64,000 nt of DNA from Symbiodinium natans (GCA_905221605.1 CAJNDS010000419.1:64001-128000); one strand, 5' to 3'; counted from the stretch's first letter, positions 43,687 to 54,794 are shown. Notes: a model not told the origin generated them from the letters alone. Translations and numbers: made by a program.

Positions 43687-43951
43687 GCATCGTCTCACGG
43701 CTGATCTGGTGTTCTACATGGCTTTCTTCAATATCCGGATTCAAGTCGTGAGCCGAGTTGCACTCGTTGTGGACAACTCCCCCGCCACCTTCAGTACCTT
43801 CGCCTGAATTTCCTCCAGGTACTTGACCATGTCAGACCTTTTGAAGGGCTTTGGCGGCGGTATCAGTCGATTTCAGGTTTTGGGGATGCGGGCTTCGTTC
43901 TCAAGCCCTAAACTCCCTAAGTTCCGTGCACCCAAGACGCAGTATCAAGAC

Positions 43952-44096
43952 CGGGTACTCGGACAGGGGATTGCTGCCATCTGAGTGACGCTGGGCAAAG
44001 TAGCCCCCCAGAGCGTTTGCGAAGCAAGCAGCATCTGGACCGAGCAAGCGAACTGCAATGTGGTAGATGAACTCGCTGATGGCGGCGTCTGCGCTC
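43952..44096 (-). CDS. probable N-terminal exon, helical
   Basis: After CCAAG|G the minus frame reads SADAAISEFIYHIAVRLL then GPDAACFANALGGYFAQR, ending near GTCTTG. Good codon bias. Presumably upstream exon of the exonuclease gene. Confidence 0.5.
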
Positions 44097-44172
44097 CTTG
44101 GTCTTGGAAACATGAAGGTACAACGGTACAATACTACGGCGCCCTTTGATGCGTCCAAGGATCACCCCTGCC

Positions 44173-44320
44173 TCTTGGTTGACATAGTTGGAGAGGGATG
44201 TGCTGCAGTGGACGTTCGGCATGTTGCCCTGCAGAGGCACGTGGTTGTCCAACTCTCTCGCTTTAGCGACGGTCCACTGCGCGAAGGCCAGCAGCACGCG
44301 CTGCTTGAAAACATCCTTCG
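44173..44320 (-). CDS. probable N-terminal exon
   Basis: Minus frame DVFKQRVLLAFAQWTVAK then ARELDNHVPLQGNMPN, ending at GGG|GTGATC. Same reasoning as for its neighbours. Confidence 0.5.
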
Positions 44321-44535
44321 AGAGTTGCAACGAAAGCCCTGCACCCCCAAACCGTGAACCCTAAACCCTTAACCCCCACATCCGTAAACCCCTGAACTGT
44401 TAGGGGTTCGCCTTGCAGATTCAGGGAAGCCGAGCCCTAGGACCCCCTGAAGGAGCCCTAGGACCCTAGGTTCCTAAACTACTAAATTCCTAAACCCTAA
44501 ACCTTAAACCGTGGGTTCCTTGTCAAACTCCCTAC

Positions 44536-44705
44536 TAAGAACCAGACGGGCTGGCAGAGGCAAGTGTCTTGCTCCCGCATCCACTCGCTGAGATTTGTGC
44601 CGTCCGGCAATGGATTGCGGAGAGCATAGGTGTAGAAGCCTTGAACCGACTCCTGCGACGAATTCTCCAAAAACACCTCCGGTGAAGTCGGCAACGGAAG
44701 CTGGA
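44536..44705 (-). CDS. probable N-terminal exon
   Basis: Minus frame PTSPEVFLENSSQESVQG then FYTYALRNPLPDGTNLSE and a tail with CLCQPVWFLV, ending at TTA|GTAGGG. The first exon of the gene may lie further upstream. Confidence 0.5.
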
Positions 44706-44947
44706 GTGGTGGGGGAGGGGCGAGTGGCGGGGGTCCAAGGTGAGGGACTCCGCATTACACTAACCTCGAAAGTGGGACACCATCAAAATTGAACTTGAGT
44801 GTTCGGTCATAGGGTTGAGGGTGTAGTGAATGTAGGGCATTTTAGTAATCAGAATCATCATCGTCCATAAACCCCAAACTCCCCAAACCCTAAACCCTAA
44901 GAATTCTCGCCTGCAGCACTTGTACGGCAATCTGGCGCGTCCATTGC

Positions 44948-45090
44948 TCAAGCTGGCTCGACTCCATGGCGCTTTTCGCAGGTTGGGCCTGCTACACCCT
45001 CCAAAAGCAATATGCCGACATAGGATACTCTTGAACCCAAGATGGGCGTGTTGTTGTCTACACGTAATATCATCATATCCTTCAAGAACC
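44948..45090 (-). CDS. weak candidate exon with stop
   Basis: Minus frame ILRVDNNTPILGSRVSYV then CEKRHGVEPA and a stop. It could be the end of the upstream TSP1 gene. A plus frame overlaps it. Confidence 0.3.
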
Positions 45091-45617
45091 TATGGATTTC
45101 TGACCTATGGTTTTCTAACGTTTGGCAAGTGGCGAAACCGTAGGACTGTGACAAGTCATGTGCTCTGGTTTTTCTGGTCGATTACAGGGCTTTTGCGCCC
45201 TTGCTCGTCTAGTTGAACCTGAATCTAGTGAGAAGAGTGCAGCGTGTCTGCGTTGTGATGAACTCTACTGTGGTGACCCTTGTGCAACAAGGTGCGAGTA
45301 GAAATTCGCAGGCCGTGTCGATTGCAGACCAAAACTAAGTAGCTGAGGGTGATCAGATCATCCTACAGCCCAGAAAAACGATTCGCTGCGCCATGCGCAA
45401 TGCAACCTGCCACAACATCCTGGACAGCTTTGGGGTACGTGCTTCGTGCGTAAGGCCCGCTTGGGTCTAGGGTTCAGCGTCATTTAGCCATACACTCATG
45501 GCCCTGCAACCCTAAACCCTAAACCCTAGGCCCTGCAACTCTGAACCATAAACCCTAAACCCTAAACCATAAACCCTAAACCCTGTAAAGCCAGAAGCTG
45601 CCCCAAAAACAACAACC

Positions 45618-45695
45618 TTTCAAGACGTCCGCGGGCAGCACGTTGCACTCCACGGCTTCGGAGAGCCAGTCGTGGCAAGGCATGCCCCCTCCTGG
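45618..45695 (-). CDS. TSP1 repeat, C-terminal segment
   Basis: Minus frame PGGGMPCHDWLSEAVECN then VLPADVLK, ending at donor AAAG|GTTGTT. PxGGxxC...ECN is the third segment of TSP1. It should belong to a repeat whose core is upstream, e.g. 47660-47731. Confidence 0.65.
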
Positions 45696-45741
45696 ATCGG
45701 AGCTTGGCTTAGGGTGTTGCGGTTAGGGTTGAGGGGGGTTG

Positions 45742-45812
45742 AGGGTTTAGGGTTTAAGGGTTAGGGGTTTAGGGTTTAGGGTTTAGGGTTTAGGGTTTAG
45801 GGTTTAGGGGCT
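45742..45812 (+). repeat. TTTAGGG array
   Basis: About nine units with minor variants, G-rich on plus, on the acceptor side of the exon at 45695. Confidence 0.95.
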
Positions 45813-46356
45813 TTCGGGTTCAGGAGGCTTTATAGAGGCCATTTTGGGGGTTCTCAGACTGGCTGCAGTCAGTGTGCAGTTTGAGGGTAGAACGTCAGCG
45901 GATCGGCTGCTGGCCCGGAGGAGGGAGTCTAGTTATGCAGTGCCAGTCTTGTGATTGTAGATGGTTCAGGGTTTGGGGCTCTGTTGGGGCTCAGGGCTTT
46001 TGAGTTTGGGACGACATATGTTTCAAGGTTCGAGCGCAATCCCAACCCGGTAATCCCTAAACTTCCCTAAACCCTGCAAACTCTAAGCCTAGACCTCTGC
46101 TCGGAGTCTGGTAGACCCTCCTCAACCACAAGAACGCCGAAGCCCCAAGTCCTACACCACATGAGCCCCGTACACCCCATGAATCCGATAAACCCTATTA
46201 TACCCCCCCCCCCCCCCCCCCCCCAAACAAGCCCTGTAAACCCACAACCCCTGCAACTCCTGTCAGTCCCATGGGCCCTACCTCAAGCCCAACAAGAACC
46301 ACAGGACCCTAAACCACTCTTTCATATATAATATAAATGTTAATGGCTTTGCGGGC

Positions 46357-46845
46357 AAGGTCCGAAAATTAGTGGGCAAGGTCCGAAAATTAGCGGGCAA
46401 GGTCCGAAAATTAGCGGGCAAGGTCCGAAAATTAGCGGGCAAGGTCCGAAAATTAGCGGGCAAGGTCCGAAAATCAGCGGGCAAGGTCCGAAAATCAGTG
46501 GGCAAGGTCCATTGGCTGCCCCACGACCTTGCCCACTAATTTTCGGACCTTGCCCGCTGACCCACGACCTAATTTTCGGACCTTGCCCGCTAATTTTCGG
46601 ACCTTGCCCGCTAATTTTCGGCCCGGGAAAGGCCCGAAAATTAGCGGGCAAGGTCCGAAAATTAGCGGGCAAGGTCCGAAAATTAGCGGGCAAGGTCCGA
46701 AAATTAGCGGGCAAGGTCCGAAAATTAGCGGGCAAGGTCCGAAAATTAGCGGGCAAGGTCCGAAAATTAGCGGGCAAGGTCCGAAAATTAGCGGGCAAGG
46801 TCCGAAATTTAGCGGGCAAGGTCCGAAAATCAGTGGGCAAGGTCC
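46357..46845. repeat. 21-bp tandem repeats with an internal inversion
   Basis: The unit GCGGGCAAGGTCCGAAAATTA occurs about seven times forward (46357-46512), about three to four times inverted (46527-46620) and about ten times forward (46630-46845). The inverted block is bounded by CCACGACC and by GGCCCGGGAAAGGCCC. Frames of 166-181 codons over it are artefacts. Confidence 0.95.
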
Positions 46846-46849
46846 TTGG

Positions 46850-47005
46850 CCCCCCCCTGCCCCCCCCCCTGCTGCCCCCCCCCCCCGCCCCCCCCCCCCC
46901 CTGCCCCCCCCCCCCCCCCCCCCCCCCTGCCCCCCCCCCCCGCCCCGCCCCCCCCCCCTGCCCCCCCCCCCCTGCCCCCCCCCCTCCCCCCCCCCTCCGC
47001 CCCCC
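46850..47005. repeat. C-rich tract with periodic TG
   Basis: About 155 bases of nearly pure C broken by TG and G at irregular intervals, directly after the 21-bp repeat. Confidence 0.95.
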
Positions 47006-47659
47006 TTCTTTGGGTCATTTGCAAAGCCACTGGCTGGCATGAGGGTTGAGGAGCCCTAAAATTTAGGGTTCAAGGGTTCAGGGCTGAGGGTTCTACGGTG
47101 GTTGAAGGTTCAGGGACGAGAGCGTAGGGTTAAGAATTTGGGTTGCGTGTGAAACTTTTATTATCTTAATGGTATGGGATTCTCTGGGTGGGTGGGTACT
47201 TTTCGGGCGCTTGAAAAGCTGCCAGCCTAGTGAATGCTTGAACTTTGAGATGCTGAACCCTAAACCCTAAACCCTAAACCCTGAACCCTGAACCCTAAAC
47301 CCTACCACAGGTTGCCTCGTGCCGGCTTGTCTATCTCGCGGGACCTGCGCCGGGTGCGAGTGGAGCGTTTAGGCTAAACCCTAAACCTGAAACCCTAAAT
47401 TACTACGCCCTAAGCCCTACGTAAGCCCTAAACCCTATACTCTAAACCCTAAACCCGAGGATGTGAACATTCTTGAAGGTCTGGGATTTGTTCGAAAGCT
47501 GCGGGGGTCCTGCAGGATGCGCTTGCGGCCTGCTTACAGAGTGCACACTCAATGCGAAATTCTGGCCCTCTCGGGCCCACAAGAGGGTAGGTTGCGCTAA
47601 CCTGGACCCCCCCCTTTAGAACCCCTAAACACGCATAAAACAGGATCCCAAAGAGAACT

Positions 47660-47731
47660 GCCTATCGGCCTCGTCATGACGCCACCATCGCAGGAGGCTG
47701 TGCAAGCCGACCACCCCGCCCAAAAGCCGAT
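47660..47731 (-). CDS. TSP1 repeat, N-terminal part
   Basis: A pyrimidine-rich acceptor (CTCTTCTTCGCAG|A) then minus frame IGFWAGWSACTASCDGG and VMTRPIG. WxxWSxCxxSCxGG is a full TSP1 core. Confidence 0.75.
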
Positions 47732-47754
47732 CTGCGAAGAAGAGCATGTGTGGG

Positions 47755-47835
47755 TTTACGACAATATAGACCCCCCAAATAGAAGGATTCCCATAAAATC
47801 AGGACCCCGATAAGGTACCCCTAGTGTCGTAGACC
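47755..47835. mobile_element. MITE-like family C copy
   Basis: ACGACAATATAGACCCCCC, AAATAGAAGGATTCCCAT and GACCCCGATAAGGTACCCC; see 42938 and 16541. Lies in the intron next to the TSP1 exon. Confidence 0.6.
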
Positions 47836-48395
47836 CCCATGTTGCAAGTCGCAAGACTAAGCTGCTTCCAGTCTTACTTGGCATCGGTAGGATCAAGGAA
47901 ACCGAGGGTGCTTCAGGCGTAGTTGTTGCAAGACCCTGGAGTCGGGCTCAGGGTTGAACTAGGGTTTCGGGCTTGATAAACCCTCCTCTTGCATGGTCGT
48001 TGTCTAAGCAACCGCAGCGTAAGCTCCGAAAACGGCCGAAGCATCTCCCTCCATCTTCAGAACTTGTCCCCGAACCAGGGCCTCCCGAAGACCCTAGCCT
48101 ACTAGACCTTAAATCTAGTCCTTCAACTTGAACCGCCCCTGCAAATATCACGATTGTCTACGAGCGCTTTTATGAACATACGAGTCTCCGAACAAGTCGT
48201 CCCAACATCGTGGAGAGAAACCTAGACCCTGAACAGCACGAATCCACTACTCCCCGCCTTGCAGTCTTGGTGATCCACGCCGCAGGGCGAGGTCTTCTTT
48301 GTGGCCTCAGGGCACGTTTGGGGTCTGTGACGGAGGCCATGGAGCATCTCCATTGGGATTGGGGTTTGGGTTTAAGGCTTAGGGGTTGCTAGCCT

Positions 48396-48466
48396 CCAGG
48401 TTGCACATGGCTGCCCTAGAGTTTTCGGGTTTGGCGGTGGCTGCTGCAAGATCTTGCCTCGCTGCC
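48396..48466 (-). CDS. weak TSP1-like third segment
   Basis: After GGCAGCGAG|G the minus frame reads QDLAAATAKPENSRAAMCNL. Could be the end of a TSP1 repeat. A 124-codon plus frame (48386-48760) overlaps and cannot be excluded. Confidence 0.3.
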
Positions 48467-48902
48467 ATGGTAGGGTCACCATTTACTCGCTACTCAAAGC
48501 GCGGCAGTACGGATAACGTCGTACCATGCAGACTTCTCTATGTTTTTGGAGGGGGCCGGCGTAGAGCTTGGGTCTCCAAGACCTTAGCTCCAGCTGTTCA
48601 TGATTTATGGGTAGTTGGAAGTTGCATAGAACCCCACATAAACTGGAGCCCAAGTCCTCAGCGACCAGAAAGCATAAGCTCCAAGGCCCTCAAGCAGCGT
48701 TGGAGGTCTGCACGAGATCTGGGGCCAACCTCCCTAAAGCCTGTACTCCCTAAACCCTAAACCCTAAGCCCTAAGCCCTATACACCTAACCCTGAACCCT
48801 AAACCATAAACCCTAAACCCTAAACTCGAAACCCTAAACCCTAAACCCTCAGGGCTTGTAGGATTCAAAGGGTTTCTAGGGCTCAGGGTTTTGGGTTCAG
48901 GG

Positions 48903-48981
48903 TGGTCGGTTGTAGGCCCCGACTCCCTCACACTGAGCGCCGCCATTCACCGCCGGCCGCTCAATGGCGCGGAGCATGTAC
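48903..48981 (-). CDS. TSP1 repeat, middle and third part
   Basis: Acceptor TTCGAAG|G and minus frame YMLRAIERPAVNGGAQCE then GVGAYNRP. R-x-I-x-x-P...GGxxC matches TSP1 segments two and three. Confidence 0.7.
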
Positions 48982-49502
48982 CTTCGAGGACCCTGAACTC
49001 GAAAATCCGCTTCCGAGACTTCCGAGCGCCTCTCTGAAAGCTCCAACAGCCCCGCGCCTCACAGCCTTGAAGCCCTGAAAAGCTACTGCGGTGGTTGAGG
49101 GTTGAGGGTTTAGGGTTTACAGTTTGGGGTGTGTAGGGTTGAGGGTTCATGGTGTAGGGTGTAATTCTAGGGAGGTTGGGGTACCAGCTCAAAAAAATCG
49201 AGCCCCGACCGGACAGTTCTTGGGCTTCTGGGAGCCAACGTCGGCTGGGGGCTCTTCAGTGTGCCGCCGGCTTACAGGGCTTAGGGCTTGTAGGGTTCAA
49301 AGAGCTTATGGGGTTTATAAGGTTCATAGGGTTTTTTAGGGCTTATAAGGCTTATGGGGAGTTATAGGGCGTATAGGGCTTATAAGGTATAGGGCTTATC
49401 GGGTTCATAGAGCTTATAGGGTTCATGAGGTTTTACAGGGTTTATAGGGCTGAATAGGGCGGAAAGTGCTTATAGAGGGCTTATAGGGTTCATAGGCTGG
49501 AT

Positions 49503-49591
49503 GTTCCCCCCTTTGAATAAAGTCCTTAATAGGGATGATAATAGGAGGTACTATTATCCCTATTAAGGACTGTTGGTATAAGGGGGAACTT
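49503..49591. mobile_element. MITE-like family A copy
   Basis: Terminal inverted repeats GTTCCCCCCTTTGAATAAAG / reverse of TGTTGGTATAAGGGGGAAC, with AGTCCTTAATAGGGAT mirrored in the centre. About 89 bp. The second copy is at 54569-54657. No coding capacity. Confidence 0.8.
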
Positions 49592-50112
49592 TCCCTGTCA
49601 TAGGGCGGCTTATACCCAGTTTAGGGGGTTTATAGGGCTTGTAGGATTGATGGGGCGAGGAGGGCTTCAATTGAGGGTCCTTGGAAGGCTCCTGACTCAT
49701 CCCCCAAAAACCCCTAAGCCCAAAGCGCGTGGAAGGGCCCGAGGCCGAGGGTGGCCCAAACTTAGCCATCGAAATCGGTCGCCTCTCCCGGGTTTAGGGT
49801 TTGGGGCTTAAGTTGAGGCTCTGTCTCCGGGCCTCTGGTCCTGTGCTCCCAAGCACTCGCCCCTCCAATCGCCTGGCGCGGGCCACACGAGCCTATGAAC
49901 TCATGAACTTGCTTGTTCATGGGCGTGGATACCGAGACTGGGCGACCGGGAAGCCTTATTCACCTAAACCCCCAACGGTTCCCGCAATACTCCCTCAACT
50001 TGCCAAAGCAGCCTCGCACCTCCCACCGCTCAGAGGAGGAACCATTCCCCCTAAACCCCCCCAAAAGAAAGCCAAAGAACCCTGAAGCCCTGAAGCCCTG
50101 AAGCCCGAAACC

Positions 50113-50187
50113 CTTGCCAAGGAGGTCCCAGGAGCTCCAATCTCCAAAGAGGCAGTCCACAGGCTGGTTGCAGTGGTGTGGGCACCT
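50113..50187 (-). CDS. TSP1 junction and N-terminal part
   Basis: After AACAG|G the minus frame reads CPHHCNQPVDCLFGDWSS then WDLL. CNQPVDC closes one repeat and opens the next; GDWSSW is the Trp pair. Confidence 0.75.
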
Positions 50188-50954
50188 GTTATGTGGGCAG
50201 CGGGTTTGGGGTAGGGTCTCGGGTCCCGGGTCTAGGGTTTTAGAGCCTGTGGTGGTTGTAGGGTCTGCACCGCCACATCAGCCGTGAGGGTCTTGGGGTG
50301 GTTATAGGATTCGGGCTTGAGTGCTTCTAGGGTCGCACCGGCTTCGTTGCTCGCGGCTTTGTGTGCGAGGGTACTGGGGCTTCGAGCTTGAGATAGACGC
50401 CTTGCTTGTGCTGTGATCCGGCCCGGCAGTTCGGTTTCTAAGGCTTGTCTTGCAGATCTGGGAGCCTGGTGGCAACATACCATGTTGCCGCGGTGTCACA
50501 AGAAAAAAGGGTGGGGTGCGTTGTGGGCAAAACCTGACAAGCCAGAACCCCCACCCCGAAACCCTGACAGCTATCGACAAGAGCCCCTATTGTAAAACAC
50601 CCCCCTCCTCGAACAAAACGAAAAAGAAGCAAACAGAGCAAACAAAAACAAACATAATTCGTATATTAGTATTCTTTATTCTTGTTAGTAATCATAACAC
50701 CCGAGAGCCTCTTCGTCTCCAAAAGTGGTCCTTGGCACAGCTTTCCGCCGCAGCTGCTTTCCTCGCTCAGAAGCCACCCAACTTCCCCCTTAAATTGCTT
50801 ACAGGGCTATGGGCTTTAGGGTTTGCCACACAAGCCTAAAACTCGAAAATACCAAAAACATCCCAGAACCCGAAAACCCAGTATACACACGAAGCCAAAA
50901 TCCCTGAGCACCCCAACTTTCCGGGACTGGTGATTGCTTAAAGCTTTCAGGTGT

Positions 50955-51058
50955 GCAGGGTTTTTGGATGGCTTGGTGTAGGCGGCCCTTGAGGGTTGAA
51001 GAAGAATTTCTTGGTCTCTTGTTGTCCGCCCCGCCTGGCTCTGCGGCATCCTACAAGT
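50955..51058 (-). CDS. TSP1-like middle segment
   Basis: After CTTGTAG|G the minus frame reads MPQSQAGRTTRDQEILLQ then PSRAAYTKPSKNP. GRTTRxxxILLQP fits the second strand of TSP1. Confidence 0.5.
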
Positions 51059-51086
51059 CTCCACCATCCCCACCCCCCCCTCCCCA

Positions 51087-51180
51087 GGGTTTAGGGTTTA
51101 GGGTTTAGGGTTTAGGGTTTAGGGTTTAGGGTTTAGGGTTTAGGGTTTAGGGTTTAGGGTTTAGGGTTTAGGGTTTAGGG
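51087..51180 (+). repeat. perfect TTTAGGG array
   Basis: About 13 perfect units, between two probable TSP1 exons. Confidence 0.95.
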
Positions 51181-51182
51181 CA

Positions 51183-51235
51183 AAGCATCCGGTCCTGGTT
51201 CACGGTGCGGTGCCGCTCGCAGAGCTGTGTGCACC
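51183..51235 (-). CDS. TSP1-like core segment
   Basis: Minus frame CTQLCERHRTVNQDRML after CCAG|G. CxxxCxRxRxx resembles a TSP1 core but lacks the Gly residues. Confidence 0.45.
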
Positions 51236-51579
51236 TGGAATTCTCGAAGATTAGGGGCCAGGGCTTAGGGTAGAGGACTTCCGGAAATCATGTGTCTTGC
51301 TTGGGACTCCTTTCGAGGGAGATATAGTGGGTTAGAAGGTTTGTGGACATGGTCATTAGAGGGTTTGTAGAAATTTCGGTCTGGTTTTGCAAGAGTCTCG
51401 GGCTCACACGGCTTTGGGGTTAGGTCTTCGGGTCTAACCTCTATCTCCCTTGGAATCTTCCTCACAGTTCACGACCTACCTTTCCAGGGCTTATTGACTT
51501 AGAAACCGTCACTGAATGACCGGCAGGAAGAACCCAACACCTTGGAATCACCCCCGGACCCTGTGATTCGCTGGTTGAC

Positions 51580-51830
51580 TTAATATTAGACCCTGGGATT
51601 CAAGGTCAAGTGATATCTGATATCACTTCGTTCAACCACCAATAACCGCATTAAGTGCAGTATTACGCAAAGAACGTAGTGAGCGCGGTTGTATTTAATA
51701 TCGCTTTTTCACGTGCGGATACTATATTATAAACGAGTGAGCAAAGTGAATGAAGTGAACACCATCACTCATATTGTGAGGAGAACTCATTACTATAATT
51801 ACACATGAAGTGGGTTCAACCCCGCAAGCC
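51580..51830. other. AT-rich insert with palindrome
   Basis: Composition differs from its surroundings. Contains a perfect palindrome at 51608-51628 (AAGTGATATC, T, GATATCACTT) and AAAGTGAATGAAGTGAAC repeats. Possibly a mobile-element remnant. Confidence 0.5.
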
Positions 51831-52395
51831 CTCGCAAAAAATCTGCGCAAGTTCAGCATGAGGTGCAGGTCTAAGTTCTAGGCTCTGCATGGTACCCGGC
51901 AAGAAATACACATTATGGGGCAACCGCCAGGGGCCTCAGAATGTAGATCAACCCTCCAGATAGCTAGTTTTGAGGGTCCTTTGCGTTTTCGTCGAGTTGA
52001 GAGAGTGGGGCTATAGGTCGTTGCTCCAGAAGACTAGGCAGCTACGATTTCAGTCTGAGGCAGCTCTTCAACAATTTAACCGTAAGTGTAGGGTCTATAG
52101 GGCTGTTCGGGTTAGCCCTAAACAGTTCAGGCTTCGGGCCCCGTCAGAAGCCACTTAAGGCCAGGGCGTTGGCGAGGACCACTCAGACCACTCGTTGAAG
52201 ATGCAATCCTGTTTGGGGTGTAGGACTACCTGAATGTTCAGGGTGTAGGAGGTGAGAACCCATGAGGATTGACACATGGGGGGGCTTCCGAAAAGAGGGT
52301 GAAACAAGCTCCTTCGCATGAACTGGGGGGCTTCTGGACATCCTCTTTGGCTGGCTTTAGGGTTTCAGGTTGCGGGGCCTTTGGGCTCTACACTC

Positions 52396-52506
52396 CCAAA
52401 CCCTAAACCTAAACCCTAAATCCCTAAACCCTAAACCCTAAACCCTAAACCCTAAACCCTAACCCTAAACCCTAAACCCTAAACCCTAAGACCTAAACCC
52501 TACACC
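52396..52506 (-). repeat. CCCTAAA array
   Basis: About 14 units, C-rich on plus, on the donor side of the exon at 52509. Confidence 0.95.
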
Positions 52507-52508
52507 CT

Positions 52509-52573
52509 GTGCTGTGCGATTCCTCCGGAATGCAGGCTTCGCAGCCGGGAAGCTCGCAGGTCTGCACGGGTGG
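52509..52573 (-). CDS. TSP1 repeat, C-terminal segment
   Basis: Minus frame PVQTCELPGCEACIPEES. TCELPGCxxC is the end of a TSP1 repeat in the ADAMTS style. It lies downstream of the core exons at 54.1 and 53.6 kb. Confidence 0.6.
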
Positions 52574-52959
52574 GAAGTTTGGGGGGGCAGGGGGGGGTTG
52601 GGGAGGGCTTGTAGGGTTTAGGGGTTTACGGGAGCTTTAAGGAGGGTTTTTGGTGGCTTGAAGGATAAGGGGCTTAAGGAAACTCAAGGCTTTGGGGGTG
52701 TTGAGGGCCTGCTTATGGAGTTGGGGCCTTGTGAGTTTATGGCTGCCATGTGCATGACAGACCCGTCCAGATGTCGTGCCAATCAGAGGATCTTTCTAAG
52801 GAATTCTTTGAGGCCAAAAAGATCCCTCCAGGTCTCAGTATGGCTCTGCAACACTAGCAGGGGGCTTGAGCTGCTACCACTTCCAGCCAATGTCTACACG
52901 CCCTGCGGGAGACACTTAGCGAGCTGTGACAGTATCACTTGAGAGGTGATGATGATGTA

Positions 52960-53115
52960 CCGAAACCCCCTTCTGGTTTTGGAAGGTGTGGAGGGTGTGC
53001 TGGTTCAGCTGCTTCACAATCCTCAAACTCAGCACTGCCATCCTTCATGGGTAGGGCCTCCGTGACAATCTGCGAGCCACTGCAGGAGCTGTCCACAGTC
53101 GTCTCGAAGAAAAGC
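52960..53115 (-). CDS. probable TSP1-gene exon
   Basis: Minus frame ETTVDSSCSGSQIVTEAL then PMKDGSAEFEDCEAAEPA. Spaced cysteines and GS/DGSA positions loosely match TSP1 segment two and three. Strand and location fit. Confidence 0.5.
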
Positions 53116-53511
53116 CGATCCTGTCTGGCTTAGGGTCTAGGGCCTAGGGTTTAGTGGGCTTGTGAAGCTTCAGGGCTTTTTGGAGGTGACGGGTGATTTA
53201 AGTAGGGAAGCCCTGCACCACGTACCTCCCCAGGGTTTGGGGTTCAGAGATTCGGGAGCTTTAGGCAATCCCGAAACCCCGCCTACATCCCCGAAAAACA
53301 GCTGAAGAGGATTCCAAGCATGCCTTTCGCCTGGGGACCCTCAACACCCTCTTTGGGGTTCAGGGTTGCCTGAGGGGCACTGCCCATTTCAAAGTGCATG
53401 TCACAGAGGGATGTTTAGGTGTTGACTGCCTGAGGCCTTAGGGCTGCAGACTTGTTGGGAGTTCTTGAACCCCTATACCCTCAAACCCCAAACCCCAAAC
53501 CCTAGAAGATG

Positions 53512-53663
53512 CCGCGCTTGAAGGTGCCGGTGGGATTTGATGGGTGTTTTTGGGGTTGTTCTTCTGATCTGCCCGCAGGGTGGCCGCCACACCCCTCACG
53601 GAAGCCTCGTAGGGCTTGTCCGGCTCCAAGGTTAGCTGCCGCTGTCGCATACGAGTACCCGAC
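53512..53663 (-). CDS. TSP1 repeat, middle part
   Basis: Acceptor CCCAAAG|G and minus frame SGTRMRQRQLTLEPDKPY then EASVRGVAATLRADQKNN. The join to 54142-54183 by a GC donor (GG|GCACGG) gives CSRTCGSGTRMRQRQLTL, a classic TSP1 sequence. High third-position GC. Confidence 0.8.
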
Positions 53664-53704
53664 CTTTGGGCGCTGGGGGATGGGGCCCCGCAAAAATCAA
53701 AACT

Positions 53705-54060
53705 AAACCTGAACCCTAAACCCTAAACCCTGAACCCTGAACCCTAAACCCTAAACCCTGAACCCTAAACCCTAAGCCCTAAACCCTAAACCCACCCTAA
53801 ACCCTAAACCCCAAGTAAAAAAAAAAAACCTTAAGCCTGGAGCTGCGACCCCGGAGCCCCTCCTCCCACTCCTATTCCCTAAGCCCTGCGCCACACGTCC
53901 CTAAATCCTCAACCTCCCTCCTCCTCACAGCGGTACCTTGCAAACCTACAGACTTGAGCCCCTAACTCTACGCTCTCTGTAGCTGCGGGTTAGGGTCTAG
54001 GGTTTAGGGTTTAGGGTTTAGGGGTTAAGGTTTAGGGTTTGGGTTTCGGGTTTAGGGTTC
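53705..54060. repeat. CCCTAAA then TTTAGGG arrays inside one intron
   Basis: C-rich copies at 53705-53812 and G-rich copies at 53990-54060 form an inverted pair within the intron between 53663 and 54142. Confidence 0.9.
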
Positions 54061-54141
54061 GGTATTCTTTCGGGTTTTACTAGTAGGGTTTTGAGCTTTT
54101 GGGGGCTTAGGGCTTCACAGCCCCCCGGAAGAGGTCCGTGC

Positions 54142-54183
54142 CCGCATGTCCTTGAGCAGCTTCCCATGCGCTCCCAGTCTGAC
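54142..54183 (-). CDS. TSP1 repeat, N-terminal part
   Basis: Acceptor CCTGAG|G and minus frame SDWERMGSCSRTCG. Donor GG|GCACGG as above. A GT further on (GGCT|GTGAAG) is an alternative that breaks the repeat. Confidence 0.8.
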
Positions 54184-54568
54184 CTCAGGTTAAAGGTTTA
54201 AGCTTGAGGGTTCAGGGTTTTGGATATCATGCCCTACATTGTACCATATTGCCTCATATTTCAGAATTCTTGGGTATACTTCAGTATATGACAGCATGTC
54301 GCAGTCAGTATATGCCAGCATGTCGCAGTAAATTCCGTTTTGCTTTACGCAGCCTAAACCAAAAATCGGGAACCAAGGGTTCTTAGGGTTTCAGGCGTTA
54401 GGGTATAGGGTTCAGGCAACTGTCCATAGTACCATAGTAACAACAAGCCTGTCCCTGTTAACCCAAAGAGGTAAAGAACTGAACTCAAGCATCCCAAAAG
54501 CCCTCTCGTTCTTTCCTGGAAAACACAAAACACCCAGACCTAAATGACTAAACCCTGAAGCTTGGGAT

Positions 54569-54657
54569 GTTCCCCCTTATACTAACAGTCCTTAATAGGG
54601 ATTCTAGCACCCCCCCTATTATAGTGCCTTCTAAGGACTGTTAGTATACGATGTTCC
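54569..54657. mobile_element. MITE-like family A copy
   Basis: GTTCCCCCTTATACTAACAG / TCCTTAATAGGGAT and its mirrored right half ending ATGTTCCCC. Same length as the copy at 49503. Confidence 0.8.
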
Positions 54658-54794
54658 CCACCTACAGCTTTGGAGGCTCTTGGTGAAGCCCCGAAACCCC
54701 CAAGCCGCCCCCCTTGCACGAGCCAAAAGCTCGAGGAGCCGGCCACACGCAGTAGTACTTCTTGTCGCAATGGCCTTCTTCTCTATAGATGTAC

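Noticed and set aside
46278-47059. Frames of 166-181 codons (ANFRTLP and KVRKLAG repeats, Pro/Gly tails)
   Set aside because: Pure translation of the 21-bp repeat and the C tract.
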